This document shows positions 43,627 to 52,544 of a DNA stretch of 64,000 bases, piece after piece; position 1 is the first letter of the stretch, and every line of letters starts with the position of its first letter. Source of the stretch: Blattamonas nauphoetae (Eukaryota > Preaxostyla > Oxymonadida); assembly GCA_033064195.1 (NCBI GenBank), contig JARBJD010000029.1:62001-126000 (forward strand), given 5' to 3'. A program made the translations under genes and the position numbers. The notes below the pieces were generated by a model. That model saw nothing but the letters and a program-made list of their open reading frames with translations, made no database searches and was not told where the DNA came from.

Positions 43627-44173
43627 ATACCAGTTTGGTTCCAGTTGTGAGACATCCTTTGCGACCATAAACAGCAACGCTTCACTCGATTGGATGGTCA
43701 CTCTTCAGTCCACTTTATCTGGTACACAAATTGATTTTAAGAAAGAATGAATGTGGAAACAGAGGATACCAGTTTCAATCCTTCAGTGACACATTCTTTC
43801 GAAGTCTAAAACACCATACTGTACCTCAGATGTGAGGATCATTGACATCGAGTTAACTATGGGTTTTAAAAAGTGAACGAATAATAAAACGTGATCATAC
43901 CGGTTTCACTTCGGTAATGCCACATTCTGTGAACGATAAACCGCGATCGTGTACCCAATTCGAAGGTGCCTTTTGTGATCGATTGTATCTGGTACAAAAA
44001 TGGTTTTTAGGAAAGAATGAGCAAAGAAAGAGAACATACCGGTTAATCTCCAGTCAGATCCACATTAATCAGAGTATAAAGAGTCGTACTGTACCTGAAT
44101 GAAGAAGACTGAAAAGAGCCAAATCGAGTCCGAGAATGAGTTTTATCAAAAGAGAAGAGTTAAAATGAGAAAG
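43627..44173 (+). repeat. Four degenerate tandem units of about 135 bp in the Polinton arm
   Basis: Units start with ATACC(A/G)GTT at 43627, 43766, 43897 and 44036, giving spacings of 139, 131 and 139. Each continues with a CACATTC-like word, a GATAAA-like word and a TGTACC or CTGGTAC word. Related units continue inward near 44460, 44590 and 44745, where the start word becomes AGAACAAAC. Confidence 0.7.
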
Positions 44174-45221
44174 CCAAAAGAGGGAGAACATGAATTCTAG
44201 GTCAATAGAAAGTAAAACAAAGCGGCGTACCTTCTGAATCAAAATCGATGATCGATCGAGAAATTTCGAGCACCAAGAAGAAGATCAAAAATTTTAGAAC
44301 TCATGTCAAACTTTAATTTTGGAAAAAAGTGAGAGACAATGAAGAGATAATGAGAATGAAGTGACAATGAAAATCCAAGAGTGAAGTGGAGAGAGAAAAA
44401 GAGAAGACAAAAGGTGATGTGAAAATGACGGTACAAGAATGAGTCTTAGGAAAAGATTAAACAAAAAAGAGAACAAACAAGTAAAAAATCTTCGGTGAAA
44501 GTCACTTTCGAAAAGTAAGACGCGATAGTTCATCGACGTCGAGAGGATCAGTTGGTGAGAGGTCAGAAAAGAAATTTAAAAAGAGATGATCAAAAAAGAA
44601 GAGCAAACAAGTTATTTTTCAGTCGTGAAACAACATTCGAAACGATAAGACGCGACGGTCGACCAGATCTGAAGGTCACTTTTCGGTTCGATCAGAGAAG
44701 GTACAAAAAAGAGTTTTATGAAAGAATGAATTGAATAAGAGAACAAACCATTTAAGAATAAGTCGGAAACGAAATTCCAGAAGATAAAACGAAGTAGTGT
44801 ACCTGAACGAGAGGAGAAGAAAAAAGTGAATGATCGAGAACGAGAAAGTGATGTAGGAAAAGAAAAGAGAACAAATGTGAAAGTAGAAAGAGAAACACAC
44901 CTACACTAAACAGTAAAGAGACGTCAGGAACGAGAAGAAAGGATCGAGTCCCATTGAAGTACTTTCGCTGATCAAACAAGACTGATCGAACCCATCGATG
45001 AGAGGATCGAAGTCTCGGAAGATCACCAACGATAAAATCACGAATGAAAATTTATTGTTGAATTTTTTAATTTGTATTAAATGAATCCAACTGAGATGTA
45101 CAACGAAAGACGTCGAGTATATTCAGAACAAGCATTAATTGAATCAATGAGAGAAGAGAACTGTTCTCTAGTCTCTGAATATGTCAGAAATAATGTGCCG
45201 GTGACGTATGTTCATGAGGGA
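43911..45221 (+). repeat. Polinton left terminal inverted repeat (visible part)
   Basis: It matches, reversed, the sequence from 64000 inward to 62836 and then 60602 to 60464. The outer part matches GCCACATTCTGTGAACGATA on one side and its complement at the window end. The match ends inside the terminal reading frame, after a VTYVHEG codon run. The arm is purine-rich and built of degenerate sub-repeats of about 120 to 140 bases. Its true outer end is further left. Confidence 0.88.
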
Positions 45222-45294
45222 ATCAAGAATTTTAATTTCAATGAAAGAGCAAACAAAAATGAGTCGACAAAAATACAATTCACAAATGATTGAG
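45081..45294 (+). CDS. Partial copy of the terminal Polinton reading frame carried by the left arm
   Basis: The first 47 codons (MNPTEMYNERRRVYSEQALI..) match the frame at the opposite end of the element (60215-60604) with a few changes, because the inverted repeat extends into it. After VTYVHEG the two diverge. This copy is therefore a by-product of the inverted repeat and probably not a separate protein. Confidence 0.55.
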
Positions 45295-46119
45295 AAAATG
45301 ATTGATCATAATCTCTCGACAACCAACGAGAATACAGCAGTCATTCACTCACTTCAGAAGACAACAGAAGCACACAAGAATGCGATATCTTCAATTCAGA
45401 AAGTGGTGAGCACAAATGGATCGATCACGACACCAACAATTGGAGGATTGATCAATGTGAATGGAGCGAAGTGGAATATATCAGAGGGATCACTTCCAAA
45501 GTATCCTGGAACATACCCGTCCTCAACATTTTCTTCTGGAATTTCAATATCACAATCGCTTGCAGAAACTTCGGGAATTCAGTTCAATGGGGATGGAATA
45601 ATTATGTGGTCTCCCTGTGACAAACCAGCACTCTATTACTACGATGAGGACACTGGTTCAGGAGTGTTTTCAATATCCACAACAGGAAGTTTTTCTCAAC
45701 TGTCAGACAGAAGAGTGAAAAGAAATATTGAACCTTATCCCGATGTTCTCGAGCAACTGAATAAAGTTGAAATTGTTCGCTACCAATTCAACACATTCGA
45801 CTCGAAGATCAACAAAGTGACAAAACAACTTGAAAATGAGACTGATGAAGAACACTTGAAGAACTGCAAAGAGAAATGTGAATGCTTGAAGAAGGAAAGT
45901 GAGAAGAAACACATTGGTGTGATTGCACAACAGATCAAAGAAATATTCCCAGAGGTTGTGAATGATTCAAATCCAGATTGTCTTCAAGTTGATTATGCAG
46001 AACTCTCTTGCTTTTGTATCAAAGCCATTCAGGAACTGAGTCACATTGTCGGACAACAACAGACGGTCATCAATGAACTAATCCAAAAATATAACTCACT
46101 GATCAATACTCCAACATGA
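45241..46119 (+). CDS. Polinton fibre-like protein with S74 intramolecular chaperone domain
   Basis: The frame is open for about 293 residues from MKEQTKMSRQKY; the Met of MSRQKY at 45259 is an alternative start. The N-terminal third is helical (IEKMIDHNLSTTNEN), and the middle is glycine/serine-rich with beta character. The C-terminal 130 residues match the Peptidase S74 pattern: LSDRRVKRNIEPYPDVLEQL, then EKKHIGVIAQQIKEIFPEVV, then VDYAELSCFCIKAIQEL. In phage tail spikes and related fibres this domain helps the trimer fold and then cuts itself off. Here it suggests a receptor-binding spike on a virion. It is the only long rightward gene on the left side and is convergent with its neighbour. 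The role is inferred from the family. Confidence 0.8.
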   Translation: MKEQTKMSRQKYNSQMIEKMIDHNLSTTNENTAVIHSLQKTTEAHKNAISSIQKVVSTNGSITTPTIGGLINVNGAKWNISEGSLPKYPGTYPSSTFSSGISISQSLAETSGIQFNGDGIIMWSPCDKPALYYYDEDTGSGVFSISTTGSFSQLSDRRVKRNIEPYPDVLEQLNKVEIVRYQFNTFDSKINKVTKQLENETDEEHLKNCKEKCECLKKESEKKHIGVIAQQIKEIFPEVVNDSNPDCLQVDYAELSCFCIKAIQELSHIVGQQQTVINELIQKYNSLINTPT

Positions 46120-46513
46120 GATCAACAAGGAATTCATAGTACTCTTTGGTTATTTTTCCATTGATTGTTTCCGTTGTTTCCATCTCAATTGATTCACCAG
46201 AACTGTCTTTAAACCAGATCTTCACTATGGACTGTCGAGTACTTAATTCCCACTTCTTTCGCTTCGCAATCTGTTCGTTACAGAAAGCAACAAACGAGTC
46301 ATTGAATGCATCAGTCTGAATCCAATCACCATGGATTGTGATGTGCTGAGGAATGTCTTTTGAAATGACAGTTGAGTTACCATTCATTTCTTCTTTCACA
46401 TGAATGAGTTTACAGTCGAGGAAGTGAACATATTTTTGCTTTCTTGAATTGGTAAAATCAGGAGGTAGTTGAGCAGTGTGAGAATTCTGGATTGAGAAGT
46501 ATCGCTTCACCAT
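46103..46513 (-). CDS. Unknown Polinton protein, 136 residues
   Basis: A compact frame from ATG 46513 (MVKRYFSIQNSHTAQLPPDF) has no membrane helix and mixed alpha/beta content. I do not recognise it. It lies between the fibre-like gene and the first capsid-like gene, with its stop just overlapping the end of the fibre-like gene. A T-rich TATTTTATTTTT motif lies about 13 bases before the ATG, as for neighbouring genes. A virion or assembly role is a guess from position. Confidence 0.6.
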   Translation of the reverse strand: MVKRYFSIQNSHTAQLPPDFTNSRKQKYVHFLDCKLIHVKEEMNGNSTVISKDIPQHITIHGDWIQTDAFNDSFVAFCNEQIAKRKKWELSTRQSIVKIWFKDSSGESIEMETTETINGKITKEYYEFLVDLMLEY

Positions 46514-46553
46514 TTGGGTTTTCTACAAAAATAAAATATCATATTTATTCAAT

Positions 46554-48242
46554 TTAATACCCTCTCTTCACTTCTTCATATGCTTCATGAAGTCGGCGAT
46601 CAATGACATATCGCACTCGTGGTTGTCCATTCTCAATCCAGAACAACCAATATGTTGCTTGATGTAGTGCTAGAATTGGAGGAGGAGGTCCATCTTTGGT
46701 TGATGTGAAATATGGATCAAGTTCTCCCTGATTGATTGGTGTTCCTCTGTAGACAATATTCACTGATTCAGCTGTCGAAATACCTTCTTCACCACCAGCA
46801 ATTTCACTTCGATCTGTTGGAACCATGAATGTGAAACATGTTGCATCTGTTACTGGTTTTGTTCTCTTATATTCCTTTGCTTTATAGTCAAACATTCGAG
46901 TTGAACAAATTGAATTCTCAAACTCTTCTGTTGCGGAACAACCAATGAAATCACCATTCACCATCATCATTTGATAGAACTCTGGTGATATTGTTGACAT
47001 TGGGAAATTGGGAAAGTTGGATCCAAGCATTTCGAAGTGACCAACATAGTGAGGATTTCTGAAGACTGTCCATTCGTTTGGTCTTTCAGGGAACAAGCAC
47101 ATTAGATTCATGAGATTGTTGAGTTTGATACTGATGTTTGATCTCACTCCCATTGCGTTCGCTTTTGTTTGGAATGATTGTGTGTCAATTCTTTCTGCTT
47201 TCATGACATACAGAGTCTTCGAATATGTGTTGAAGAGGGATTGTTTTGTTGCATCAGTGATTTGATATCCGTAACAAATTGTTGAGACTTTGTCCACCGA
47301 AGAGGATTGAACAGTGCAAGTGAAACTTATAGCTCCAACCTCAGCGACTGTACTGGCAGGTGGAGCATAGCTCCTTTTACTGCTAGCTTTCAGTACTGGA
47401 TTTCCTATCTGTGTAAATTCCTGTGTTACTGGAGAAAAGTCCCCATCAGACATCAAGAGCATGTTGGTTTGATCCGACATACTTGTCAAGTCTTTATCTG
47501 GAAACAATTCACGGCAACCTTGTGAAGATTTTCGAATGACAGTTGAATGTTGAATTGGACAATACACAAGTGAATCAGTTGTCAAGTGAAATCTCAAACG
47601 TAAATTACCAAAGATTGAATTGGGATACTGATCGAAAGTACTCAATGGAAGGAGATTCACAAATGGAATAACCAAAGGAATTGTCTTAGTGAGCTTATTT
47701 GTGGATTTATTAACGGGAACATAGTAGAATCCACACACACTCTGATCCATTCTCCGAACATTTTCCCAAAGACTGTAGCAGTGTTTCATGTTGTTTTTCT
47801 CTTCATACGACTTGAATGTGTGATACAGAAATGATTCGTGAACATGATTATTCTGAAGTGAATTGTCAATAATGTTTCCATGACTGTCAACGAGTCTCAT
47901 ATCTCGAATTGCATCTGAGGATGATTGGTATCCGACGAATATTCCGGATAGTCCGACGTACTCTCCTGTTTCACTACTCGTATATGAATATGGAACAGTA
48001 ATCGTGAGATCAATTCGCAAATGACTCTTCATAAATTCAGTAACATCATGACCGTCATAGCACAATGGAACTTCAATCTCATCTCCAATTCTGCATGGCA
48101 TGGGAGGATTTGATGGATGAACTTCTTGGATGGAGTAGATGTGAGGTTCTGAATCCCACTGTTTTGGCATATATGATTGCACTTCAATTTGTTCGATTAA
48201 TGTCGATGTTGGTTTGGATTGATTTGATCTGATACTTCTCAT
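46554..48242 (-). CDS. Putative major capsid protein, paralogue A
   Basis: The open frame of 562 residues starts at ATG 48242 (MRSIRSNQSKPTSTLIEQIE). It is rich in beta-prone segments without membrane helices, in the size range of double-jelly-roll capsid proteins of Polintons. It is plainly related to the next gene: both have a GDEIEVPL/GQEIIIPL strand near the start, a FLYHTFKSYEEKNNMKHC/HIYNMIKPKSQLENRKHC block, a LRLRFHLTTDSLVYCP/LKLSVYINEDAFVCCP strand, and an end built on PPPILALHQATYWLFW/PAPILATTATTWWVLR. The capsid call rests on length, position beside the ATPase side of the element and strand pattern, not on a profile match. Confidence 0.55.
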   Translation of the reverse strand: MRSIRSNQSKPTSTLIEQIEVQSYMPKQWDSEPHIYSIQEVHPSNPPMPCRIGDEIEVPLCYDGHDVTEFMKSHLRIDLTITVPYSYTSSETGEYVGLSGIFVGYQSSSDAIRDMRLVDSHGNIIDNSLQNNHVHESFLYHTFKSYEEKNNMKHCYSLWENVRRMDQSVCGFYYVPVNKSTNKLTKTIPLVIPFVNLLPLSTFDQYPNSIFGNLRLRFHLTTDSLVYCPIQHSTVIRKSSQGCRELFPDKDLTSMSDQTNMLLMSDGDFSPVTQEFTQIGNPVLKASSKRSYAPPASTVAEVGAISFTCTVQSSSVDKVSTICYGYQITDATKQSLFNTYSKTLYVMKAERIDTQSFQTKANAMGVRSNISIKLNNLMNLMCLFPERPNEWTVFRNPHYVGHFEMLGSNFPNFPMSTISPEFYQMMMVNGDFIGCSATEEFENSICSTRMFDYKAKEYKRTKPVTDATCFTFMVPTDRSEIAGGEEGISTAESVNIVYRGTPINQGELDPYFTSTKDGPPPPILALHQATYWLFWIENGQPRVRYVIDRRLHEAYEEVKRGY

Positions 48243-48294
48243 TTATAGAAAAATAAAAAATACAATATCATTATTTTCTTTTACTGTTTTGTCT

Positions 48295-50154
48295 CTACAT
48301 GATTCCCAAATCTTTGTGTAACGCCTTCAGTGTGTGATTAGGATAGTATTCGACTCTTGGTTCACCATTACTGTATCGTAACACCCACCACGTTGTGGCA
48401 GTAGTAGCTAATATTGGTGCTGGAGGATGAGTAAATGTTGTCATATCACCACCCATTAGACTTGTGTCGTAAACATTGTAGTATGTGTCAAGATTCCCTT
48501 GATATATTGGTTGAGATCTCAAAGTGACTGGAACATTCTGACCTCTGGAACTGATAGAATCATTACAGTTTGTTGGACATCCACTTCTCTGTGTTGAGAA
48601 GCACAAAAGGAAGTCAGTGTTGTCATGAATCGGTCGCACTCTTGTCATTGTTTCACGAGGATATGTATCATCACCGGAGAGTTTCTCTCCAACAAGAGAA
48701 TCCGTCAGTGAACGCTCCAAGTCATCAGGCACAGTCAGATATGAATCAAGGTTGAGAGTCGACAATGCGAACTGGTAGAAACGAGCTCCAATAGTTGTTG
48801 TCGGTTGTTCTGGATAGTACTTGTTGAGTAGATTCACTTGGATATTCTTCTGCATTGGATTGTGAAAACAGGTGACTTCATTATCGTAGTGACGGAAGAG
48901 AAGCATAATATCCTTGGCATTCACAAGTACCATTTGCTGAGTACAATCAATTCCTGTTGCCGTTGGTGTCTTCTGAAATGGATAAAACGAAATCTTCTCT
49001 GCTGGAATTGTTCCTGGTCGATTTGTGTACATCTGCTTCAGATTCTCTTTCGCAATGTCTTTAATATTGTATCCAGAACTCATACAATACACATCATCAA
49101 TTTTATAATCAAGAATGTTCAATGATACATATTGATCCATGTATTTAGGTTCTTGATTCACGACATTGGATCCATTTAAAGTAATGTCTCTTGAAACCGA
49201 TGGTTGGAGAAATGATTGACCAATTTGAACGAAATTCTTTGTGCATGAGGCTACGAGATTATTCAGAAAAACGGGACGATGATGAATACAAGCTTGAATT
49301 TTGTCTTTTATATATGGTGCTGTTGTTCCAACTACGATTGATGATAGTGTATTTTTCAATGTCAGTTCAGGATTCACAGGGCAGCAGACAAAAGCATCCT
49401 CATTGATGTACACACTCAATTTCAGATCACCGAAGAGACATCTTGGATAGTCAGTCATACCTGAGAAAATGAGAAGATCTTCAAGATTGATTGACACACG
49501 GATTGGCACATCAATACTGTCACATAAAGTACTAGTTACTTTTGTTCCTGTGAAGTCTGATAATGGAATATAAACACCAGCAACAGATTCATCATGATTC
49601 CAAGCATTTTGCCATGGAGTGTGACAATGTTTTCGATTCTCCAATTGACTCTTCGGTTTGATCATATTGTAAATGTGTGATTCCATGGATACATCATTAG
49701 TTGTTGTACTGATGATTCTCTGATTGTTGTGAAGAACTGTAAGATTCCGAAAGATTGATGCCGAATGTTTGAGTCCAACGAACATGAATATTCTCTCATT
49801 CATCAAAGATCCAATATTTCCTGATTCCCATTGCCAATTATTGAGTTTCAATGTTGTAGTCATTGTGAATGTAATGAAGGAATCATCGATTTGACAAATG
49901 TCTTGATTACCAGTCAACGGAATGATTATTTCCTGTCCTTTATAGAAGCGTGAGTTCTCTGATGGTTTCAATTCCTGAATCGAAGTACTGTGTGCCCCAT
50001 CATTCAGAAGGTAATTTATGTGATGTTCAGACATGAGTTGCTGCTGTATTTGACCAATGTCATCTCGAGTGTACTTGATTGATCCTGTAGTGTTTCCAGT
50101 CAATGATGATGCTCCTGTTCTTTTGTTTGTCAGATGTGTTATATGCGAGTTCAT
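48295..50154 (-). CDS. Putative major capsid protein, paralogue B
   Basis: The open frame of 619 residues starts at ATG 50154 (MNSHITHLTNKRTGASSLTG). It is homologous along its length to the gene just downstream (562 residues), with an extra 50 residues at the N-terminus. Predicted character is mostly beta strands and loops, fitting a double jelly roll. Polintons usually have one such major capsid gene plus a shorter single-jelly-roll penton gene. Here two long paralogues sit side by side, 52 bases apart. One may form the faces and the other a minor or vertex shell part (inference). A TTTTTTTATTTTT motif lies just before the ATG. Confidence 0.55.
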   Translation of the reverse strand: MNSHITHLTNKRTGASSLTGNTTGSIKYTRDDIGQIQQQLMSEHHINYLLNDGAHSTSIQELKPSENSRFYKGQEIIIPLTGNQDICQIDDSFITFTMTTTLKLNNWQWESGNIGSLMNERIFMFVGLKHSASIFRNLTVLHNNQRIISTTTNDVSMESHIYNMIKPKSQLENRKHCHTPWQNAWNHDESVAGVYIPLSDFTGTKVTSTLCDSIDVPIRVSINLEDLLIFSGMTDYPRCLFGDLKLSVYINEDAFVCCPVNPELTLKNTLSSIVVGTTAPYIKDKIQACIHHRPVFLNNLVASCTKNFVQIGQSFLQPSVSRDITLNGSNVVNQEPKYMDQYVSLNILDYKIDDVYCMSSGYNIKDIAKENLKQMYTNRPGTIPAEKISFYPFQKTPTATGIDCTQQMVLVNAKDIMLLFRHYDNEVTCFHNPMQKNIQVNLLNKYYPEQPTTTIGARFYQFALSTLNLDSYLTVPDDLERSLTDSLVGEKLSGDDTYPRETMTRVRPIHDNTDFLLCFSTQRSGCPTNCNDSISSRGQNVPVTLRSQPIYQGNLDTYYNVYDTSLMGGDMTTFTHPPAPILATTATTWWVLRYSNGEPRVEYYPNHTLKALHKDLGIM

Positions 50155-50182
50155 TTTATCAAAAATAAAAAAACAATACTGC

Positions 50183-50479
50183 TTATTTCTTTTTCAGTTT
50201 CTTCGCTTTCGGTTTCAGCTTTTCTTCTGGTTTCATTATTTCTCCTCTGAGTTTGTTCGCAACTGCTGTGTTTCCTTCATTAATTGCTTGCTCGTATTGC
50301 GCCATCTTTTCTGCATGGATTTGTTGATCCGACTTCACATCTGGAATCATCTCAACACCTGTCTGTGCGACCTTAGAAATCAATGGTCCAACAAAGGGGA
50401 TGAGATTCAGAAATGGAGCTCCAACTCTGAGTATATTTTTTCCGACTGCTGCTAATTTTGATAACCAACCTGGTGCCAT
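50183..50479 (-). CDS. Small hydrophobic virion-like protein 1 (MAPGW start)
   Basis: About 98 residues from ATG 50479, MAPGWLSKLAAVGKNILRVG. The N-terminal half is an amphipathic/hydrophobic stretch (PFLNLIPFVGPLISKV), and the C-terminus is lysine-rich (KLKPKAKKLKKK). Small basic proteins with a membrane-active helix resemble adenovirus core or pVI-type proteins in character only. It begins with the same MAPG as the next gene. The T-rich upstream motif is present. Confidence 0.55.
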   Translation of the reverse strand: MAPGWLSKLAAVGKNILRVGAPFLNLIPFVGPLISKVAQTGVEMIPDVKSDQQIHAEKMAQYEQAINEGNTAVANKLRGEIMKPEEKLKPKAKKLKKK

Positions 50480-50516
50480 TTTAGGAAAATAAAAATATTC
50501 GAATACTAGTGAATTA

Positions 50517-50825
50517 TTATCCTTTGAATTGAATTTTGGAATTTGAAGAGAGCGGCATATCATCATTTGAGAATCGTCCATTTCGAGGTGGTTCATATTC
50601 AATCATCTGCGGTTTTTGTTGACGATTGATCGCCTTATTTTGTTGATAAACGTCCATCATTCCTCCTAATCCATTGAGTATTCCACCTGCTGTTTGTCCG
50701 AATTTACTGTTCGTTTGAGAGAGCAATCCACCACCGACTTGAAGTAATGTTGGAGCTAGAGGTTTGATGAATTGAAAGAATTGCTTGCCGATATTTTTGA
50801 GTTTGTTGAAACTTCCTGGTGCCAT
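50517..50825 (-). CDS. Small virion-like protein 2 (MAPGS start)
   Basis: 102 residues from ATG 50825 (MAPGSFNKLKNIGKQFFQFI). An amphipathic N-terminus and a glycine-rich middle (VGGGLLSQTN; GGILNGLGGMM) precede a polar tail. The MAPG start and lysine-spaced first helix resemble the neighbouring small protein, so the two may be an old duplication. It lacks the close T-rich motif; a weaker run lies about 45 bases upstream. Function is unknown. Confidence 0.5.
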   Translation of the reverse strand: MAPGSFNKLKNIGKQFFQFIKPLAPTLLQVGGGLLSQTNSKFGQTAGGILNGLGGMMDVYQQNKAINRQQKPQMIEYEPPRNGRFSNDDMPLSSNSKIQFKG

Positions 50826-50903
50826 TTATGCAATTTTGAGAAATTGTGTTGAAGAGACGAAGTCTATTTAAGTAAAAAGAAAAAATACAATTCATTTATA
50901 ATT

Positions 50904-51488
50904 TTAGCGGGGAATCGCTTTCGTCAGAGAAATGCCATAATTGAGAATGGTGTTGTATGCTTCATTGAAGGCGATACTCATATCTTTTCCACCAACAAGG
51001 ATCTTGAAAATGGTTCTAAACACTGGGAGTTTATTGAGACATAAGCACTTGTCAGACAAATCATCCAATTCAATCACCACATCATTGATCCCAGTGAGTG
51101 TGGCAATCAGTGCACATAAATCACTTTGGTTCGTGATCAGTTTCTTTGATGGTTCAATGAGATTATTCAGTAGTTTCTTTTCACAAGCGAAAGCATTCTT
51201 GTAGACGAGTAATAACTGATCTTTGAACGCTGAAATATTTGACGTGTACTCTCTCAGTGGAATTGAACGGCTTTGAATGGGGGCTGATGGATATGTCTCG
51301 AGTGGTGGATCATAAACACCTGGAACATTATCGAGTTCGACATTAGCGCTTTGTTCATTACGATCTTCGAGCTTAGATCTTCCAGAATTCGAACCTTTAT
51401 TGTCGATGATGACATTGTTGGTGATTGATGTTGGGACTGAAGAAGAACTTGTGTGTTTCGTAAATTGACAACTGAGAATTGGTTGCAT
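50904..51488 (-). CDS. Unknown Polinton protein, 194 residues
   Basis: The start is chosen at ATG 51488 (MQPILSCQFTKHTSSSS). The open frame runs one codon further to a GTG. The N-terminal half is polar and disordered, with the stretch PPLETYPSAPIQS. The C-terminal half is helical with paired cysteines (DLSDKCLCLNKLPVFRTIFK). A PSAP tetrapeptide like retroviral late domains is present, which may be chance. A TTTTTTATTTTTATAG motif lies directly upstream. Family not recognised. Confidence 0.55.
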   Translation of the reverse strand: MQPILSCQFTKHTSSSSVPTSITNNVIIDNKGSNSGRSKLEDRNEQSANVELDNVPGVYDPPLETYPSAPIQSRSIPLREYTSNISAFKDQLLLVYKNAFACEKKLLNNLIEPSKKLITNQSDLCALIATLTGINDVVIELDDLSDKCLCLNKLPVFRTIFKILVGGKDMSIAFNEAYNTILNYGISLTKAIPR

Positions 51489-51546
51489 CACTTTCTATAA
51501 AAATAAAAAATATATATTAATGTTTTTAATCAGACATTTCTTTCTG

Positions 51547-52491
51547 TTACTGAACATATTGAGAGTAAGCTGGCATATTCGAAGATTGGTATTGACCGAT
51601 ATCTTCATCTGTTCTTGTTGCATATGCTTTGCGTGTCAGAGTACTAATCTCTGATGCTATGGTAGCATTATGTCTACCAAGGAATGTTTGCAAATTTTCT
51701 TGATTTGTGATGAATTCTAGAAACTGTGGATACACCTGCTCCTTGAAATCCTTTCTTTTCTTCATTCTCTGATGTCCTTCGTTGGTACTGTCGAATCCTG
51801 AAAGATGTTCTTCAAGCCATCTGTCCCACATTTGTGATGCTACTTTCGATTGAATTGAATTGAACACCATATTGTCTATTACTCTTTTCCCAGTATCTGC
51901 TGGATTATCTCGACTGGCACGAGTTATTCCCAATTCATTTGTCATGAAGTCACCAACAGCTTTCTTCATTATTGCATAAGGTTGTTGTGATCTTTGTGCT
52001 TGCATGTCTCCATAGCTGATGTCTCGAAAACTGGATGGTAGATCGTATGATCCATTCTTGAGGAAATTAGAGTGTGAAGCTTTGATTCTCCTTCCGAATT
52101 GGCGATTAAATGCTGTATATGATGTCTGTTTTCGCTTGTCTGGTGTTGGATTCATTGCGTAGTATGTCTCTTTGACCGGTCTACTGTTGTATGGTGCGAG
52201 CATGGCTCCATTGACTGCAATCAAATCTTTCGTCTCATTATCGTAGACCATCACATCTGGGATTTTTCCATGTTGTTCCATTAGAACAGTCCAATTCTGT
52301 CCAGTTCTCTTGATGTACTCAAGCGCTGATGGATAACTACTGAGGGCATCGTTCCATCTGGTTTGAATATCATCGTCAGCATAGATTCTTTTCATCGCTG
52401 CTTGAGTTTCTGCTGCGTATCTCATTTTTGGTTTCTTCTCTCTTGTTTTTCTTGTTGGTTGGTTGTACACAATCTGTGGTATCATTGACAT
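51547..52491 (-). CDS. Unknown Polinton protein, 314 residues
   Basis: The start is chosen at ATG 52491 (MSMIPQIVYNQPTRKTREKK); an earlier TTG is in frame. It is basic and mostly helical, with tyrosine/proline-rich ends. No catalytic motif is seen. It is divergent from the packaging ATPase, with only 53 bases between the two starts, so both promoters share that gap. It may be a virion or assembly protein. Confidence 0.55.
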   Translation of the reverse strand: MSMIPQIVYNQPTRKTREKKPKMRYAAETQAAMKRIYADDDIQTRWNDALSSYPSALEYIKRTGQNWTVLMEQHGKIPDVMVYDNETKDLIAVNGAMLAPYNSRPVKETYYAMNPTPDKRKQTSYTAFNRQFGRRIKASHSNFLKNGSYDLPSSFRDISYGDMQAQRSQQPYAIMKKAVGDFMTNELGITRASRDNPADTGKRVIDNMVFNSIQSKVASQMWDRWLEEHLSGFDSTNEGHQRMKKRKDFKEQVYPQFLEFITNQENLQTFLGRHNATIASEISTLTRKAYATRTDEDIGQYQSSNMPAYSQYVQ

Positions 52492-52544
52492 TTCATACAA
52501 AATAAAAAAACCAAAACTATATTTTAATTAGAGTTAAATCACAA

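Noticed and set aside
43283-44533. Hydrophobic reverse frames in the Polinton arm that look like membrane proteins
   Set aside because: They are the pyrimidine-rich complement of purine-rich sub-repeats, which always reads as Phe/Leu/Ser-rich sequence.
44552-44734. A 60-codon frame (MVRGQKRNLKRDD..) repeated in both Polinton arms at 44552-44734 and 63176-63358
   Set aside because: The two are alike because the inverted repeats are alike as DNA. The frame lies within non-coding sub-repeats, has no domain, and neighbouring units do not keep it open.
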